Source: Chlorobium sp.
GTDB lineage: Bacteria > Bacteroidota > Chlorobiia > Chlorobiales > Chlorobiaceae
Assembly (NCBI GenBank): GCA_005843815.1
Contig: SZYA01000005.1
Span: 1-40,182 of the forward strand
Length of the DNA: 40,182 nt
Reading direction: 5' to 3'
This document shows positions 1-9,411 of the stretch, in pieces; position 1 is the first letter of the stretch, and each line of letters begins with the position of its first letter. The notes under the pieces are model-generated. The model was not told the origin of the DNA, searched no databases, and saw only the letters and a list, made by a program, of their open reading frames with translations. The position numbers and the translations under genes were made by a program.

Positions 1-785
1 GCCTCCCTGGCCGCCAGTTGCTCGGCATCCTTTTTACGGAAAGCAGTTCCTCTACCAAGAAGCTCTTCATTGCAGCTCACCGTAACCGTAAAGCTCTTGG
101 CATGTTCCGCCCCGGCTTCGGCAAGCACCGTATAGAGGGGTGGCGGCAGATGGTGCAACTGGGTGTACTCGATGAGGCGGCTTTTGTAGTTGTGCTCAGC
201 GGCGACGATGGCGTTGAAGTTGCCATGCTCAATGATATGGCGAACCACAAAATCATAGGCCTTCTGCAGCCCTTTGTCGAGATAAATGGCACCAATGAGC
301 GATTCGAAAGCATCAGCCAGGGCCGACTCACTGCCCCTGATGTTCTGGTGATCGGTCGATTCACCCAGGCGAATATGGTCGCCAAGCGCAATGGTGCGGG
401 CAAATCCGGCGAGCGAGCGGCTGTTGACAATTTTGGCACGGGTACTCGACAGCTCACCCTCGGCGCTCTCGGGAAAGTGTCTGAAAAGGTAGTCAGAGAT
501 CAAAAGCCCAAGCACCGAGTCGCCAAGAAACTCAAGACGCTGGTTCGACTCTACAGGCTCTGAGGTAGCAGGGTTATGCACAAAAGAGCGGTGAGTCAAC
601 GCGGTCTGGTAGAGCATCATCGTGCAGCCAGCCTCTCCCAAAAGATCTGTCAGATACGCAACCGTTCCGGCTGAAAGGTCGCAACCGCTGTCGAAAGCGC
701 CAACACTATCTTCAGGAGCTCCTCCAAAACTACCGGAACTCCCAAAAGCCAGAAGCTTTTGCCACAACTGATCCAAAACGGGCAA
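1..785 (-). CDS. rnc: Ribonuclease III, 3' end cut by window edge
   Basis: Double-strand-specific endoribonuclease that processes rRNA precursors and structured mRNAs in the cytoplasm. I translated this frame by hand because it runs off the left edge: 261 codons are visible. The RNase III signature RLEFLGDSVL lies at residues 83-92 with acidic metal ligands E85 and D89; a second acidic cluster (ADAFES) is near residues 157-162. A double-stranded RNA-binding domain begins near residue 198 and is almost complete at the edge. The start is TTG at 785, preceded by GAGGAGGAG. The fabF stop TGA (797-795) is in the same frame four codons upstream, so the gene cannot start earlier; a second TTG at 776 is the alternative. 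Residues 12-40 are a Gly/Ser-rich N-terminal addition. Last visible gene of the fab operon, an order common in bacteria. Confidence 0.93.
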   Translation of the reverse strand, partial: MPVLDQLWQKLLAFGSSGSFGGAPEDSVGAFDSGCDLSAGTVAYLTDLLGEAGCTMMLYQTALTHRSFVHNPATSEPVESNQRLEFLGDSVLGLLISDYLFRHFPESAEGELSSTRAKIVNSRSLAGFARTIALGDHIRLGESTDHQNIRGSESALADAFESLIGAIYLDKGLQKAYDFVVRHIIEHGNFNAIVAAEHNYKSRLIEYTQLHHLPPPLYTVLAEAGAEHAKSFTVTVSCNEELLGRGTAFRKKDAEQLAARE

Positions 786-794
786 TTCTCCTCC

Positions 795-2048
795 TCAGAG
801 CGAAGCGCCGTTCCTGAAAATGATAGAGCCGTTGTGTCCGCCAAACCCGAAACCATTGTTCAGTGCATACTCTATGGTGCGATTTTTCGGCGTGTTCGGT
901 GTCACATCCAGGTCAACCATCGGGTCAAGATTGTCGAGGTTGATGGTTGGCGGAACCGTCTGGTGCTGCAAGGCAAGAAGGCAGGCAATCGACTCAACAA
1001 CTCCGGCGGCACCCAACAGGTGCCCCGTCATCGATTTTGTTGCGCTGATACTCAACTTGTAGGCGTGCTTGCCAAAGAGCGTCTTTATCGCAGCCACTTC
1101 GGCCAGGTCACCGAGCGGAGTCGAGGTGCCGTGGGTATTGATGTAGTCGATCTGTTCGGGCACAATACCAGCCATCGTGACGGCGGTTCTCATGGCATTG
1201 ACCGCGCCAAGTCCCTCGGGATGGGGGGCCGTCAGGTGGTAAGCGTCGGCGGTTGCGCCAACTCCAACGATTTCAGCATAGATTTTTGCCCCACGAGCCT
1301 TTGCTGACTCCAGCGATTCAAGAATCAGCGAGCCCCCACCTTCGCCCATCACAAAGCCGTCACGATCGCGGTCGTAAGGGCGGGAAGCCTGCTGTGGCCG
1401 GTCGTTGGCCGTCGAGAGCGCTCTGGCTGAGTTAAAGCCACCAACACTCATCTGTGTTATTGGTGCCTCTGAGCCGCCGCAAACCATATAGTCGGCCATA
1501 CCTGCCTGAATCAGCAGGTAAGCATCCATGATGGCATGGAGTGATGTTGCGCAGGCGGAAGAGGTTGCATAGTTTGGCCCCATGAGCCCATGCCGGATAG
1601 AGATCTGTCCGGCTGCGATGTCAGGAATGAGCATGGGGATAAAGAAGGGGCTGATGCGTCTCGGCCCTTTTTCAAGGAAGGTCTTGAACTGCTGCTCGTA
1701 GGTGGTCATTCCGCCAATGCCCGAACCGTGCACCACTCCGATTCTGAGCGGATCAATCTCCTTCAGATCAAGCCCGGAATCGGTCAGAGCCTGACCTGCG
1801 GCGATAACAGCATACTGACAGTAGGGATCCATCCGGTCGGCAGATTTTCTGTCGATATAATCAGCAGCAACAAATCCCTTCAGCTCGCAGGCAAAGGTTG
1901 TCGCAAAATCAGTGGTATCGAAATAGGTAATTGGCGCAGCGCCACTTTTTCCCTGAGAGAGGGAGCTCCAGAACTCCTCTTTGGAAAGACCCACAGGAGT
2001 TAAAACTCCTATCCCGGTAATAACAATTCTTTTGCGATCCTGAGCCAT
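795..2048 (-). CDS. fabF: 3-oxoacyl-[acyl-carrier-protein] synthase II
   Basis: Elongating condensing enzyme (KAS II) of type II fatty acid synthesis: joins acyl-enzyme with malonyl-ACP to give 3-oxoacyl-ACP. The 417-residue length is normal for the family. The thiolase-fold catalytic triad is visible: Cys166 in [10 protein letters not shown], His306 in [10 protein letters not shown] and His343 in [12 protein letters not shown], with Lys338 nearby. The glycine-rich tail [10 protein letters not shown] near the C terminus is typical. It lies between acpP and rnc on the same strand, 52 bases after acpP, and its stop is only nine bases before the proposed rnc start, so the two are probably cotranscribed and perhaps translationally coupled. 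Confidence 0.97.
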   Translation of the reverse strand: MAQDRKRIVITGIGVLTPVGLSKEEFWSSLSQGKSGAAPITYFDTTDFATTFACELKGFVAADYIDRKSADRMDPYCQYAVIAAGQALTDSGLDLKEIDPLRIGVVHGSGIGGMTTYEQQFKTFLEKGPRRISPFFIPMLIPDIAAGQISIRHGLMGPNYATSSACATSLHAIMDAYLLIQAGMADYMVCGGSEAPITQMSVGGFNSARALSTANDRPQQASRPYDRDRDGFVMGEGGGSLILESLESAKARGAKIYAEIVGVGATADAYHLTAPHPEGLGAVNAMRTAVTMAGIVPEQIDYINTHGTSTPLGDLAEVAAIKTLFGKHAYKLSISATKSMTGHLLGAAGVVESIACLLALQHQTVPPTINLDNLDPMVDLDVTPNTPKNRTIEYALNNGFGFGGHNGSIIFRNGASL

Positions 2049-2100
2049 AGCTTCTGCTTTTAACCTGTTTGCTGTTTACATCTCTTCCTGCAATGGCAGA

Positions 2101-2340
2101 TTACTTTTTGCTGACGATGTAATCAATAGCCTGCTGCACCGTGCCGATCTTCTCTGCATCCTCATCAGGAATCTGTACGCCGAACTCGTTTTCAAGCTCC
2201 ATGATCAGCTCAACCGTATCGAGCGAATCTGCGCCAAGATCATCTGAAAACTTCGATTCCATCTTGATCTGATCCTTGTTGACGCCCATCTTGCTGACGA
2301 TAATATCGTATACTTTATCCTTGATTTCTGCCTGGGTCAT
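2101..2340 (-). CDS. acpP: Acyl carrier protein
   Basis: Small acidic carrier (79 residues) that holds growing acyl chains on a 4'-phosphopantetheine arm for the Fab enzymes, for PlsX and for lipid A synthesis. The attachment serine is Ser39 in the classic motif [18 protein letters not shown]. Length and acidity match AcpP. It sits between fabG and fabF, the standard position in this operon. The 87-base gap between fabG and acpP is the longest inside the operon and may hold an internal expression signal, since ACP is usually made in excess; I saw no clear promoter there. Confidence 0.97.
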   Translation of the reverse strand: MTQAEIKDKVYDIIVSKMGVNKDQIKMESKFSDDLGADSLDTVELIMELENEFGVQIPDEDAEKIGTVQQAIDYIVSKK

Positions 2341-2427
2341 GGTGAGATCTCCTGATTAAACGTTTGTTGTTGTAATGAAAATTTTAAAAAAGCTTGTCAA
2401 TATACAAAGAAAAGATGCTTACCCAAA

Positions 2428-3165
2428 TCACATAACCATACCGCCATTGACGCTGATAACCTGGCCGGTGATGTAGGAGGATTGGTCGCTGGCAAGGAAT
2501 GCCACCGCATTGGCTACATCCTCAGGAGTACCGAAACTGGCGAGCGGGATAGCTTCCAGCATTTTCTGGCGCACCTCATCGGAGAGGGCGTCGGTCATTT
2601 TCGAGGAGATAAATCCCGGAGCGACGGCGTTTGCCCTGATGTTGCGGGAAGCGAGCTCCTTGGCAACGGATTTGGTGAAGGCGATGACCCCCCCTTTTGA
2701 GGCGGCATAGTTGGCCTGGCCAGCATTGCCCATAAGTCCGACGACCGAAGCGATGTTGATGATTGAGCCCGAGCGCTGCTTCATCATAATGCGGCTGACC
2801 GCTTTGGTGCAGGCAAAAGTCCCCTTCAGGTTTACGGTGAGCACCGCATCCCAATCCTCTTCGCTCATTCTCATCAGCAGACCGTCCCTGGTAATACCGG
2901 CATTGTTGACGAGAATATCAATTCTTCCAGTCTCGGCAGCAATGTCATTAAAGGCACTCTGCACCGCGGTGGCGTTGGTGACGTCAAGCTCAAAACAGTA
3001 AGCCTTTCTGCCAAGTTTTTTTACCCCCTCAGCACTCTCTGAAAGCCACTCAGCCTTAATGTCGCACAGCACGATATCGGCCCCTCTGGCGGCAAGGTTA
3101 TAGGCAATAGCCTGCCCGATACCTCTGGCCGATCCAGTAACAACAGCAATTTTTCCTTCAAACAT
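2428..3165 (-). CDS. fabG: 3-oxoacyl-[acyl-carrier-protein] reductase
   Basis: NADPH-dependent reduction of 3-oxoacyl-ACP to 3-hydroxyacyl-ACP, first reductive step of each elongation cycle. It is a 245-residue short-chain dehydrogenase with the cofactor motif GSARGIG at residues 11-17, NNAG at 87-90, and catalytic residues Asn112, Ser140, Tyr153 and Lys157 (YAASK). The C terminus SVNGGMVM is typical of FabG. The start ATG at 3165 gives a normal N terminus ([17 protein letters not shown]). It lies in fab operon order, 84 bases after fabD. Confidence 0.96.
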   Translation of the reverse strand: MFEGKIAVVTGSARGIGQAIAYNLAARGADIVLCDIKAEWLSESAEGVKKLGRKAYCFELDVTNATAVQSAFNDIAAETGRIDILVNNAGITRDGLLMRMSEEDWDAVLTVNLKGTFACTKAVSRIMMKQRSGSIINIASVVGLMGNAGQANYAASKGGVIAFTKSVAKELASRNIRANAVAPGFISSKMTDALSDEVRQKMLEAIPLASFGTPEDVANAVAFLASDQSSYITGQVISVNGGMVM

Positions 3166-3249
3166 AGTTTCAGTCGGTTGATGTTAATTCGTAAAGGGTG
3201 CCAATTACAATTTAGTGTGTGCAATGATAGAGTTACCGATATATCGCCC

Positions 3250-4164
3250 CTACAGCGCTTTGAGAGCCTCAATATCTGCGGCGGTATCAATGCCTCTGGT
3301 AGCGACACCTTTGTCAATTCGTTTGATCAGCCCCTGCAACACCTTCTGCGGGCCCACTTCAATAAATTCTGTTATGCCACTTTGCACCATTGCCTCAATC
3401 GACTGCGACCACAGCACAGAGCTGGTCAGTTGCAGAATAAGATTACGGTGGATCTCTGCGGCATCAGTTATCGGACGGGCTACAGCGTTCATGCAGACCG
3501 GAATTCCGGCATCTTTTATCTCAATACCATCAAGCGCCACCGCAAGCTCCTCTTCAGCAGGCTTCATGAGAGGGGAGTGAAATGCGCCCGATACCACCAG
3601 CTCTTTGGCCATACGAGCCCCTTTGGAGGGGGCCAGCGCCACCGCTTTTTTAACGGCGGCAATATCACCGGAGAGCACAATCTGCCCGGGCGAATTAAAG
3701 TTGGCCGCCTGAACAATACCCTCCGACCGGGCCTCTTCGAGCAGCCCTTCGAGCGCGCTGTCGGGCATACCGATAATGGCGGCCATGGTACCGGGGTTTT
3801 CCTGGCCAGCATGCTGCATCAGCTCACCACGCTTTGCCACAATGCGCACGGCATCGTCAAAGCTGATGGCTCCGGCAAAGCAGAGCGCGGTATATTCGCC
3901 GAGGCTGTGGCCAGCGGTCATGGTGACATCATTCCGCCTGATCAGTGTGGCCGCTGCGATGCTGTGCAGAAAAATCGCTGGCTGCGTAAACTTGGTCTGG
4001 CGCAACTCCTCCTCACTACCCGTAAACATGATATCGGTTATAGAATAGCCGAGCAATTCATTGGCTCTCTCCATCATAACGCGAGCAGCAGGAAAAATCT
4101 CGAAGATATCCCGGCCCATACCACAGTACTGGGAACCCTGTCCCGGAAAAACAAAAGCTTTCAT
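3250..4164 (-). CDS. fabD: Malonyl CoA-acyl carrier protein transacylase
   Basis: Moves the malonyl group from CoA to ACP, supplying the two-carbon donor for FabH and FabF. The 304-residue protein carries the N-terminal FPGQGSQ motif (residues 6-12), the nucleophile Ser87 in [10 protein letters not shown], and the catalytic His196 in SGAFHSPLM. These match the acyltransferase fold. The start lies seven bases after the fabH stop, so the two are almost certainly translated from one message. A 348-codon open frame on the opposite strand (3178-4224) is an antisense shadow. Confidence 0.96.
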   Translation of the reverse strand: MKAFVFPGQGSQYCGMGRDIFEIFPAARVMMERANELLGYSITDIMFTGSEEELRQTKFTQPAIFLHSIAAATLIRRNDVTMTAGHSLGEYTALCFAGAISFDDAVRIVAKRGELMQHAGQENPGTMAAIIGMPDSALEGLLEEARSEGIVQAANFNSPGQIVLSGDIAAVKKAVALAPSKGARMAKELVVSGAFHSPLMKPAEEELAVALDGIEIKDAGIPVCMNAVARPITDAAEIHRNLILQLTSSVLWSQSIEAMVQSGITEFIEVGPQKVLQGLIKRIDKGVATRGIDTAADIEALKAL

Positions 4165-4171
4165 GATCTCC

Positions 4172-5161
4172 TTATTGCCATTTTACGTAGATGCCACCCC
4201 AGGTATACCCTGCGCCAAAACTGACCAGAACCAGGTTGGAACCCCTCTGCAGCTTCTGCTGCTCATCAAGCTCAGCCAGACAGATTGGAATGGTTCCTGC
4301 CGTTGTGTTGCCGTAACGGGCGACGTTTGAAACCACTTTTTTCTTGTCAACACCCATTCGCTCGGCCGTGGCATCAATAATGCGCTGATTGGCCTGGTGA
4401 GGAACGAGGTAATCAATATCTTCAGCCCGAAGGTTGTTACGACTCATCATCTCTTCGGCAACCTGAGCCATGGCAATCACGGCTGCCTTGAAAACCTGCT
4501 TCCCATCCTGATGGATGTAGTGCATTCTCTTGTCGATGCTCTCGTGTGTTGCCGGATGAAGGCTGCCGCCGCCCCTCATCAGCAGATGATCTTTGCCGTT
4601 TGCGCCGTCGGAGTACATGCGAACATCAAGAATGCCGTACCCCTCCTCTTTTGCCGGTTCAAGAATAACTCCACCAGCGCCATCTCCAAAAAGAATGGCG
4701 GTTGAGCGATCAGTATAGTCCGTGACCGACGACATCTTGTCGGCACCAATGACCATCACCTTGTTGTGTGCCCCGCTCTCGACAAGGCGCGCTCCAATGT
4801 TGAGTGCATAAAGAAATCCGGAACAGGCAGCGTTGATATCAAAGGCCCAGGCATTGGTGGCTCCGATAATACTCTGGGTGAAACATGCCGTGGAAGGGAA
4901 GAGCATATCGGGGGTCATGGTGGCGACAATAATCACCTCAATCTCATCGGCCTTTACTCCTCTTTTTTCAAGAAGCTGCCGCGCAACCTCTCCGCACATG
5001 AAGGAAGTGGCTTTTGCTGGATCCCTGAGTATTCTGCGTTCGCTTATGCCGGTCCTCGAACGAATCCATTCGTCGTTGGTCTCCAGCATAATTTCAAGCT
5101 CATGATTGGTAAGAATATCGGGAGGTAAATAGTTGGCCGTGGCCGTAATTGCAGCTTTCAT
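4172..5161 (-). CDS. fabH: 3-oxoacyl-[acyl-carrier-protein] synthase III
   Basis: Initiating condensing enzyme: joins a short acyl-CoA primer, usually acetyl-CoA, with malonyl-ACP. The catalytic triad is Cys113 in DINAACSGF, His255 in PHQANQRII and Asn285 in YGNTTAGT. Length (329 residues) is typical. The N terminus [14 protein letters not shown] and the motif [13 protein letters not shown] (residues 31-43) are standard FabH features. It is 18 bases after plsX and seven before fabD. FabH shares the thiolase fold with FabF, but the Cys-His-Asn triad separates them clearly. Confidence 0.96.
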   Translation of the reverse strand: MKAAITATANYLPPDILTNHELEIMLETNDEWIRSRTGISERRILRDPAKATSFMCGEVARQLLEKRGVKADEIEVIIVATMTPDMLFPSTACFTQSIIGATNAWAFDINAACSGFLYALNIGARLVESGAHNKVMVIGADKMSSVTDYTDRSTAILFGDGAGGVILEPAKEEGYGILDVRMYSDGANGKDHLLMRGGGSLHPATHESIDKRMHYIHQDGKQVFKAAVIAMAQVAEEMMSRNNLRAEDIDYLVPHQANQRIIDATAERMGVDKKKVVSNVARYGNTTAGTIPICLAELDEQQKLQRGSNLVLVSFGAGYTWGGIYVKWQ

Positions 5162-5179
5162 GCGTTCTATGCAGTTGTA

Positions 5180-6205
5180 CTAATTTTCAGATAAAACTTC
5201 CGCGATATGCTCATTGACTCTTCTTTCAATCATGTGCTCAGCCATGTAGATCATGTTCTTTATCGCTCTTGAAGAGGAGCGTCCGTGGCCGACGATAGAG
5301 ATGCCATCAACCCCGAGGAATGGTACGCCACCAAATTTTTCAACATCAAATGGTTCAAAGATCCCTTTGAACATACCGGTCGTCAAGGCTGCAATTTCGG
5401 GAGTGAACTGGCCGGAGGTCAAAAGTTTTTGGAGCGATTGGCTGAAGAGAGTTCCCAGAAATTCAGGAATGCTTTCGCCGAATTTCAGGATGGTGTTGCC
5501 GACAAGCCCGTCGCAAACAACGATGGTCGCCTCCCCCTTCAGTATATCGTGCCCCTCAATGTTGCCGATAAAGGTTATTTTTCCCTTGCTCTCGGCCTCT
5601 TTCAGAAGACGGTATGTCTGTTTGAGTACCTCTGATCCCTTCCCCTCCTCCTCGCCGATATTGAGCAGGCCGGTAACGGGTTTTTCAATTCCAGCGCCAT
5701 AACGCTGGTAGATGGTGAGCATTTCAGCGAACTGCACCAGGTGATCAGGCTTGCAGTCGACATTGGCCCCAACATCGACAATATTGGTCAACCCCTCCCC
5801 GATGCGAGGAAAATAGGCGTAAATGGTGGGGCGAAGCACACCCGGAAGCCGGCCAAGCACAAAGAGTGAGGCCGCCATCTGTGCGCCGGTATTGCCCGCG
5901 CTGACAAAAGCATCCGCCTGTTTGGCCTTGCAGAGCTGCAACCCCTTCACCAGTGATGAATGCTGCTTTGTTTTGACAGCAGTGGCCGGAATATCCTCCA
6001 TGGTAACCACCTCCGGCGCATGCAGAAACTTCAGGTTGAGCCCACCGATCTCATAATCGGCAAGCAGGGGTTCCACCCTCTCCGATTGACCGATAAGCAG
6101 AATCTCAAACCTGTTGCCACTCTCCTGTAACGCCTGAACAGTCCCCTCTATCACACAGGAGGGGGCATGGTCTCCGCCCATGGCGTCAACAACAATCGTC
6201 AACAT
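5180..6205 (-). CDS. plsX: Phosphate acyltransferase PlsX
   Basis: Converts acyl-ACP to acyl-phosphate, the donor used by PlsY for the first acylation of glycerol-3-phosphate; a peripheral membrane enzyme linking fatty acid and phospholipid synthesis. The 341-residue protein starts with the family hallmark [11 protein letters not shown] (residues 5-15) and contains SAGNTGA, VDVGAN and the C-terminal [10 protein letters not shown] segment, all conserved in PlsX. It lies between rpmF and fabH, the usual order. Length is normal and no break was seen. Confidence 0.95.
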   Translation of the reverse strand: MLTIVVDAMGGDHAPSCVIEGTVQALQESGNRFEILLIGQSERVEPLLADYEIGGLNLKFLHAPEVVTMEDIPATAVKTKQHSSLVKGLQLCKAKQADAFVSAGNTGAQMAASLFVLGRLPGVLRPTIYAYFPRIGEGLTNIVDVGANVDCKPDHLVQFAEMLTIYQRYGAGIEKPVTGLLNIGEEEGKGSEVLKQTYRLLKEAESKGKITFIGNIEGHDILKGEATIVVCDGLVGNTILKFGESIPEFLGTLFSQSLQKLLTSGQFTPEIAALTTGMFKGIFEPFDVEKFGGVPFLGVDGISIVGHGRSSSRAIKNMIYMAEHMIERRVNEHIAEVLSEN

Positions 6206-6234
6206 GATGGGGTTTTTGCCTTGTTATTGGTTAC

Positions 6235-6426
6235 TCAGCTCTTGGCCAGTTTATTGACGACACATCTGCCACGGTAGTGGCCGCAATGGCGGCATGCGCG
6301 GTGCGGAAGGGTTGGCTCGCCACAATTCGGACAGTTGACCGTTGTTGCTGGTTTTGTGCGGGCATTGAACTGGGCTCGTCTTTTATCCCTGCGGGATTTC
6401 GACATTTTGGCTTTAGGATTGGCCAT
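6235..6426 (-). CDS. rpmF: 50S ribosomal protein L32
   Basis: Small basic protein of the large ribosomal subunit (63 residues). The N terminus [18 protein letters not shown] is characteristic of L32. A four-cysteine zinc ribbon is present: Cys32 and Cys35 (NCPNC), then Cys45 and Cys48 (CRHC). This is therefore the zinc-binding form rather than the cysteine-free paralogue found in some bacteria. It follows the DUF177 gene by 23 bases and precedes plsX by 29, a linkage conserved widely in bacteria. Confidence 0.97.
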   Translation of the reverse strand: MANPKAKMSKSRRDKRRAQFNARTKPATTVNCPNCGEPTLPHRACRHCGHYRGRCVVNKLAKS

Positions 6427-6449
6427 GGTGCTGCTCTCTCTTTATAAAT

Positions 6450-6998
6450 TCAGTTAACAATATTTGTTTTCAGCTTTTCAAGCGACTTTTGCCAAGCGCT
6501 TGTCTCTCCGGGTTCAGACTCCTGATAACCAGAAATTTCCCCTCTCCCCTTACTGCTCTCGTAGAGTCTGCAGTCAGGATTATCTCTGCAAATCACCTTC
6601 ATCGGTCGCGACAAAATCAGTGCATCGCGCACATCTCCGGTAATGTCAATATATTCACTACTCTTTGCTATCTGACGGTGCTCCTCAACTCCACTCAGCT
6701 CTCCTTCAAGAGTTGTGCTGAAGGTATAAAGGAGATCAAGCGAACCATCAAGAGCTCTTGAGAGCAGTGCGAGACAGCGGTCGCAGGTAACATCAGCAAC
6801 TGCCGATGTGCTGATGGCGACAGCAATCTCTTCATCACTCTTTTGTACCACAACACAAACCTCAATCTCCCCGGAAAAATCGGCTATCGCGAAGTGCCGA
6901 TCCTCAAAATCACTCGCCAGGCAGGTGAAATGAAGCTCATTGATCCCCTCCACAAGGGCACTTGTACGAATTTCTATCAGCGGTTTCTCTTTATGCAT
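6450..6998 (-). CDS. YceD/DUF177 family protein
   Basis: Member of the DUF177 (YceD) family, encoded directly upstream of rpmF in many bacteria; the family has been linked to 23S rRNA accumulation in some organisms. The 182-residue protein has the diagnostic CDRC pair at Cys72 and Cys75 followed by a DUF177-like acidic stretch (DLLYTFSTTLEGE). The second half holds a further pair of cysteines near residues 137 and 142. The C terminus ends in a Lys-rich helix. First gene of the operon, starting about 40 bases after a promoter-like sequence. Exact function not settled, so no symbol is given. Confidence 0.85.
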   Translation of the reverse strand: MHKEKPLIEIRTSALVEGINELHFTCLASDFEDRHFAIADFSGEIEVCVVVQKSDEEIAVAISTSAVADVTCDRCLALLSRALDGSLDLLYTFSTTLEGELSGVEEHRQIAKSSEYIDITGDVRDALILSRPMKVICRDNPDCRLYESSKGRGEISGYQESEPGETSAWQKSLEKLKTNIVN

Positions 6999-7036
6999 GG
7001 GAGCATCTTTTTCAATAAAAGAGAACCAATGTACAA

Positions 7037-7065
7037 AAATTATTATGGAAAATGAAAGGTGTCAA
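7037..7065 (-). promoter_or_regulatory. Candidate promoter of the DUF177-rpmF-plsX-fab operon
   Basis: On the minus strand a perfect -35 element TTGACA (7065-7060) is followed, after 16 or 17 bases, by the weak -10-like hexamers ATAATT or TAATTT (about 7043-7037). Transcription would begin about 30-35 bases before the first gene of the operon at 6998. No other good promoter was seen in this gap on the minus strand. Prediction by eye only. Confidence 0.4.
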
Positions 7066-7110
7066 TTAATCAGCGATCTATAGAATGGGCAAAAAAACCA
7101 TTTTTGCGAT

Positions 7111-7138
7111 TTGTATTTAAAAAAAACCGGTGTATATT
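7111..7138 (+). promoter_or_regulatory. Candidate promoter of the tRNA-Asn gene
   Basis: TTGTAT (7111-7116), a 16-base AT-rich spacer, then TATATT (7133-7138), ending 13 bases before the 5' end of the tRNA. Spacing is right for a sigma-70 promoter, though the -35 is imperfect. Confidence 0.35.
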
Positions 7139-7151
7139 AGCCGACGCAGAT

Positions 7152-7223
7152 TCCGTGGTAGCTCAATGGTAGAGCATGCGACTGTTAATCGCAGGGTTGC
7201 AGGTTCGAGTCCTGCCCGCGGAG
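7152..7223 (+). tRNA. tRNA-Asn (anticodon GTT)
   Basis: A 72-base cloverleaf. The acceptor stem TCCGTGG (7152-7158) pairs with CCGCGGA (7216-7222) with one G-U pair, followed by discriminator G at 7223. The D arm contains GCTC/GAGC, the anticodon stem TGCGA/TCGCA closes a 7-base loop with anticodon GTT at 7184-7186, and the T arm carries the canonical GGTTCGAGTCC. The CCA end is not encoded (CAA follows), so it must be added after transcription. It lies alone between the divergent fab operon and leuA. Confidence 0.97.
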
Positions 7224-7258
7224 CAAAAAAAGAGAGGATTGCAAGTTCATCTTTTGTT

Positions 7259-7294
7259 AAGCCACCACTCCTTCTATGGGTCGGTGGCTTTTTT
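7259..7294 (+). terminator. Rho-independent terminator after tRNA-Asn
   Basis: AAGCCACC (7259-7266) pairs perfectly with GGTGGCTT (7283-7290) and is followed by a T run to 7294. It sits 36 bases after the tRNA and 28 bases before the leuA start, so it most likely ends the tRNA transcript. A role as an attenuator in the leuA leader is possible, but I see no leucine-rich leader peptide. Confidence 0.75.
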
Positions 7295-7321
7295 AATATA
7301 GGGGCAAAAGGAGCAATGACT

Positions 7322-8998
7322 ATGAAGAACTATAAAAAATATGCACCATACCCGCTGGTTCCCCTTTCAGGAAGGAGCTGGCCCGACAAGAGTATCACCA
7401 AAGCGCCGATATGGTGCAGTGTCGATCTTCGCGACGGCAACCAGGCGCTGCCTGTACCGATGAGTGTTGAAGAGAAGGTTGCCATGTTTCAGCTTCTTGT
7501 CTCCATTGGCTTTAAGGAGATTGAGGTTGGCTTTCCTTCAGCATCAGCAACAGAATACGCCTTTACGCGACGGTTGATTGAAGGCAACCTTATTCCCGAC
7601 GATGTCACCATTCAGGTGCTGACCCAGGCGCGGGAGCACCTGATTCGCAAGAGCTTTGATGCCATAGCCGGCGCGAAACATGCCATTGTCCATCTCTACA
7701 ATTCCACCTCAACCCTGCAGCGGAATGTGGTGTTCCGCAAAAACAGGGAGGAGATCAAGGCCATTGCCATTGAGGGAACGGCGCTGGTTCGTCGTCTCAA
7801 GGATGCAGCAGGCGGTACGGTGATCCGTTACGAGTACAGTCCTGAAAGTTTTACCGGCACTGAGCTCGACTATGCGCTTGATGTCTGTCATGCGGTGATG
7901 GAGAGCTGGGGCGCCTCCGTGGATGATAAAATTATCCTCAATCTCCCCTCGACGGTTGAGATGTCGCAGCCCAATATCTATGCAGATCGCATTGAGTGGT
8001 TCTGCCGAAATCTCAAGGATCGCGGTGCTGCCCTGATCAGTGTTCATGCCCATAATGATCGTGGTACGGCTGTGGCAACCGCTGAATTAGCCGTGATGGC
8101 CGGTGCTGACCGTGTTGAGGGGGCGCTGTTTGGTAATGGTGAGCGATGCGGGAATATGGATATAGTCACCATGGCGCTCAATCTCTTTACACAGGGAGTT
8201 GATCCTGAACTCGACTTTTCTGATTTGCCCCGTATAAGGGAGGTTTACCAGCGCTCTACCCGTATGGATATTCACTCCCGTCAACCCTATTCAGGAGAGC
8301 TGGTCTACACCGCCTTTTCCGGTTCGCACCAGGATGCCATCAGTAAAGGGATGAAGGCGCAACCTTCGTCGGAGGGTGGTTTGTGGGCGGTACCCTATCT
8401 TCCCATTGACCCACAGGATGTTGGCTGCAACTATGAGGCTATTGTTCGTATCAACAGCCAGTCCGGAAAGGGGGGTGTTGCCTGGGTGCTTGAGAAGGAT
8501 TACGGGATACAGATTCCCAAGTGGATGCAGCCCGACTTTGCCGAAGCGGTGCAGGGTGTTGCCGATACCACGGGCAATGAACTCTCGCCGGATCAGATTC
8601 ATGAGCTCTTTCATTCAGAGTATATAAAGCTCAAAGAGCCGTTTGCCATCAAAAAATGCCAGATCAGATGGGATGACAAGGATCTTGAGCGTCATGACGA
8701 AGAGGCTACAATCATCACCTCTGTGGTGCAGTCCAGAGAGAGAGAGTTCAGTTTTGAGGAGCTGGGCAATGGCCCGCTTGATGCCTTCGTCAAGGGATTT
8801 GTCAAAGAGAGCGGGCTTGATTTCAGTATTGATGAGTTCAGCGAGCACTCCATTGGAAAAAGCGCCAAAGCACTCGCAGCGGCTTACATCAAAATCAGTT
8901 GTGCCGATGGGCGAATCTCCTTTGGCGCTGGAATCGACTCAAACAGCAGTCTTGCCTCAATCAAGGCCACCGTCAGCGCACTGAACAGGCTTCAGTAA
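7322..8998 (+). CDS. leuA: 2-isopropylmalate synthase, long (type 2) form
   Basis: First committed step of leucine synthesis: condenses acetyl-CoA with 2-oxoisovalerate to 2-isopropylmalate. From ATG 7322 the protein is 558 residues, the length of the long LeuA class rather than the 510-residue E. coli type. Visible motifs are the N-terminal metal/substrate segment SVDLRDGNQAL (about residues 33-43), the metal-binding HAHNDRGTA, and GNGERCGNMD. The C-terminal part (from about residue 430) is the regulatory LeuA dimer domain that senses leucine. The open frame extends upstream to 7130, but that part reads through the tRNA. An AAAGGAG box at 7307-7313 favours ATG 7322 (8-base spacing) over ATG 7316. 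Confidence 0.95.
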   Translation: MKNYKKYAPYPLVPLSGRSWPDKSITKAPIWCSVDLRDGNQALPVPMSVEEKVAMFQLLVSIGFKEIEVGFPSASATEYAFTRRLIEGNLIPDDVTIQVLTQAREHLIRKSFDAIAGAKHAIVHLYNSTSTLQRNVVFRKNREEIKAIAIEGTALVRRLKDAAGGTVIRYEYSPESFTGTELDYALDVCHAVMESWGASVDDKIILNLPSTVEMSQPNIYADRIEWFCRNLKDRGAALISVHAHNDRGTAVATAELAVMAGADRVEGALFGNGERCGNMDIVTMALNLFTQGVDPELDFSDLPRIREVYQRSTRMDIHSRQPYSGELVYTAFSGSHQDAISKGMKAQPSSEGGLWAVPYLPIDPQDVGCNYEAIVRINSQSGKGGVAWVLEKDYGIQIPKWMQPDFAEAVQGVADTTGNELSPDQIHELFHSEYIKLKEPFAIKKCQIRWDDKDLERHDEEATIITSVVQSREREFSFEELGNGPLDAFVKGFVKESGLDFSIDEFSEHSIGKSAKALAAAYIKISCADGRISFGAGIDSNSSLASIKATVSALNRLQ

Positions 8999-9013
8999 TC
9001 GTTTTTGTGCTTC

Positions 9014-9037
9014 AGCGTCAGGCAACTGCCTGGCGCT
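9014..9037. terminator. Hairpin between convergent leuA and Pmp3-like gene
   Basis: AGCGTCAGGCA (9014-9024) pairs with TGCCTGGCGCT (9027-9037) with a single G-T wobble. It lies 16 bases after the leuA stop and overlaps the stop codon of the opposing small gene, so it could stop both transcripts. There is no long T run, which lowers confidence in rho-independent action. Confidence 0.4.
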
Positions 9038-9188
9038 TCTCCTGCACTATCAGAAAAATCGCAAAAGCTACCCCCGGCAGCCAGCCGAACAGGGTCAGCG
9101 CTCCGGTCAGCATCACGGTGCCAGCCTCCTTGTTGGTCACTGCGGCGGGTGGAAGAATACATGCCAGAATCCATCTCCGAATATCCAT
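9018..9188 (-). CDS. Pmp3/YqaE (UPF0057) family small membrane protein
   Basis: A 56-residue membrane protein of the Pmp3/YqaE family. Family members are two-helix inner-membrane proteins; the yeast member affects membrane potential and salt tolerance, while the bacterial role is unclear. I found it by translating the minus strand. It starts MDIRRWILACILPPAAV, followed by a short polar turn (TNKEAGT) and a second hydrophobic stretch containing LTLFGWLPGVAFAIFLIV. The LPP turn and the LT-L-GW-PG pattern are the family signature. A GGAGAG ribosome-binding site lies just upstream of ATG 9188. It converges on leuA with 19 bases between the stops. Confidence 0.82.
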   Translation of the reverse strand: MDIRRWILACILPPAAVTNKEAGTVMLTGALTLFGWLPGVAFAIFLIVQEKRQAVA

Positions 9189-9411
9189 TACTCTCTCCGG
9201 TTTTTATGGTGAAACAATGACGAATTTAGTATTAAACCGGGAATAAGCAATGCAAAAACGCTTTTCAGAACTCTGCAACAGGCCGTTTCTTCCCGCTGCA
9301 GATTCTTCACGCTATTGCTTGCATTTTGATTCTAAAAATGTAAATTATTCTCCCTTCGGAAATAATCCTGAGTGAACGTGCTCTTGATTTATGAACATAA
9401 ATTGAAATAAC

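Noticed and set aside
77..457. 126-codon minus-strand frame near the left edge
   Set aside because: It is out of frame with rnc on the same strand, and rnc carries the conserved RNase III motifs.
3178..4224. 348-codon open frame on the plus strand
   Set aside because: It lies antisense to fabD, whose catalytic motifs are intact; the product is His/Arg-rich with no recognisable pattern.
7130..7321. Upstream extension of the leuA frame
   Set aside because: The extension reads through tRNA-Asn and its terminator; a ribosome-binding site fits ATG 7322.
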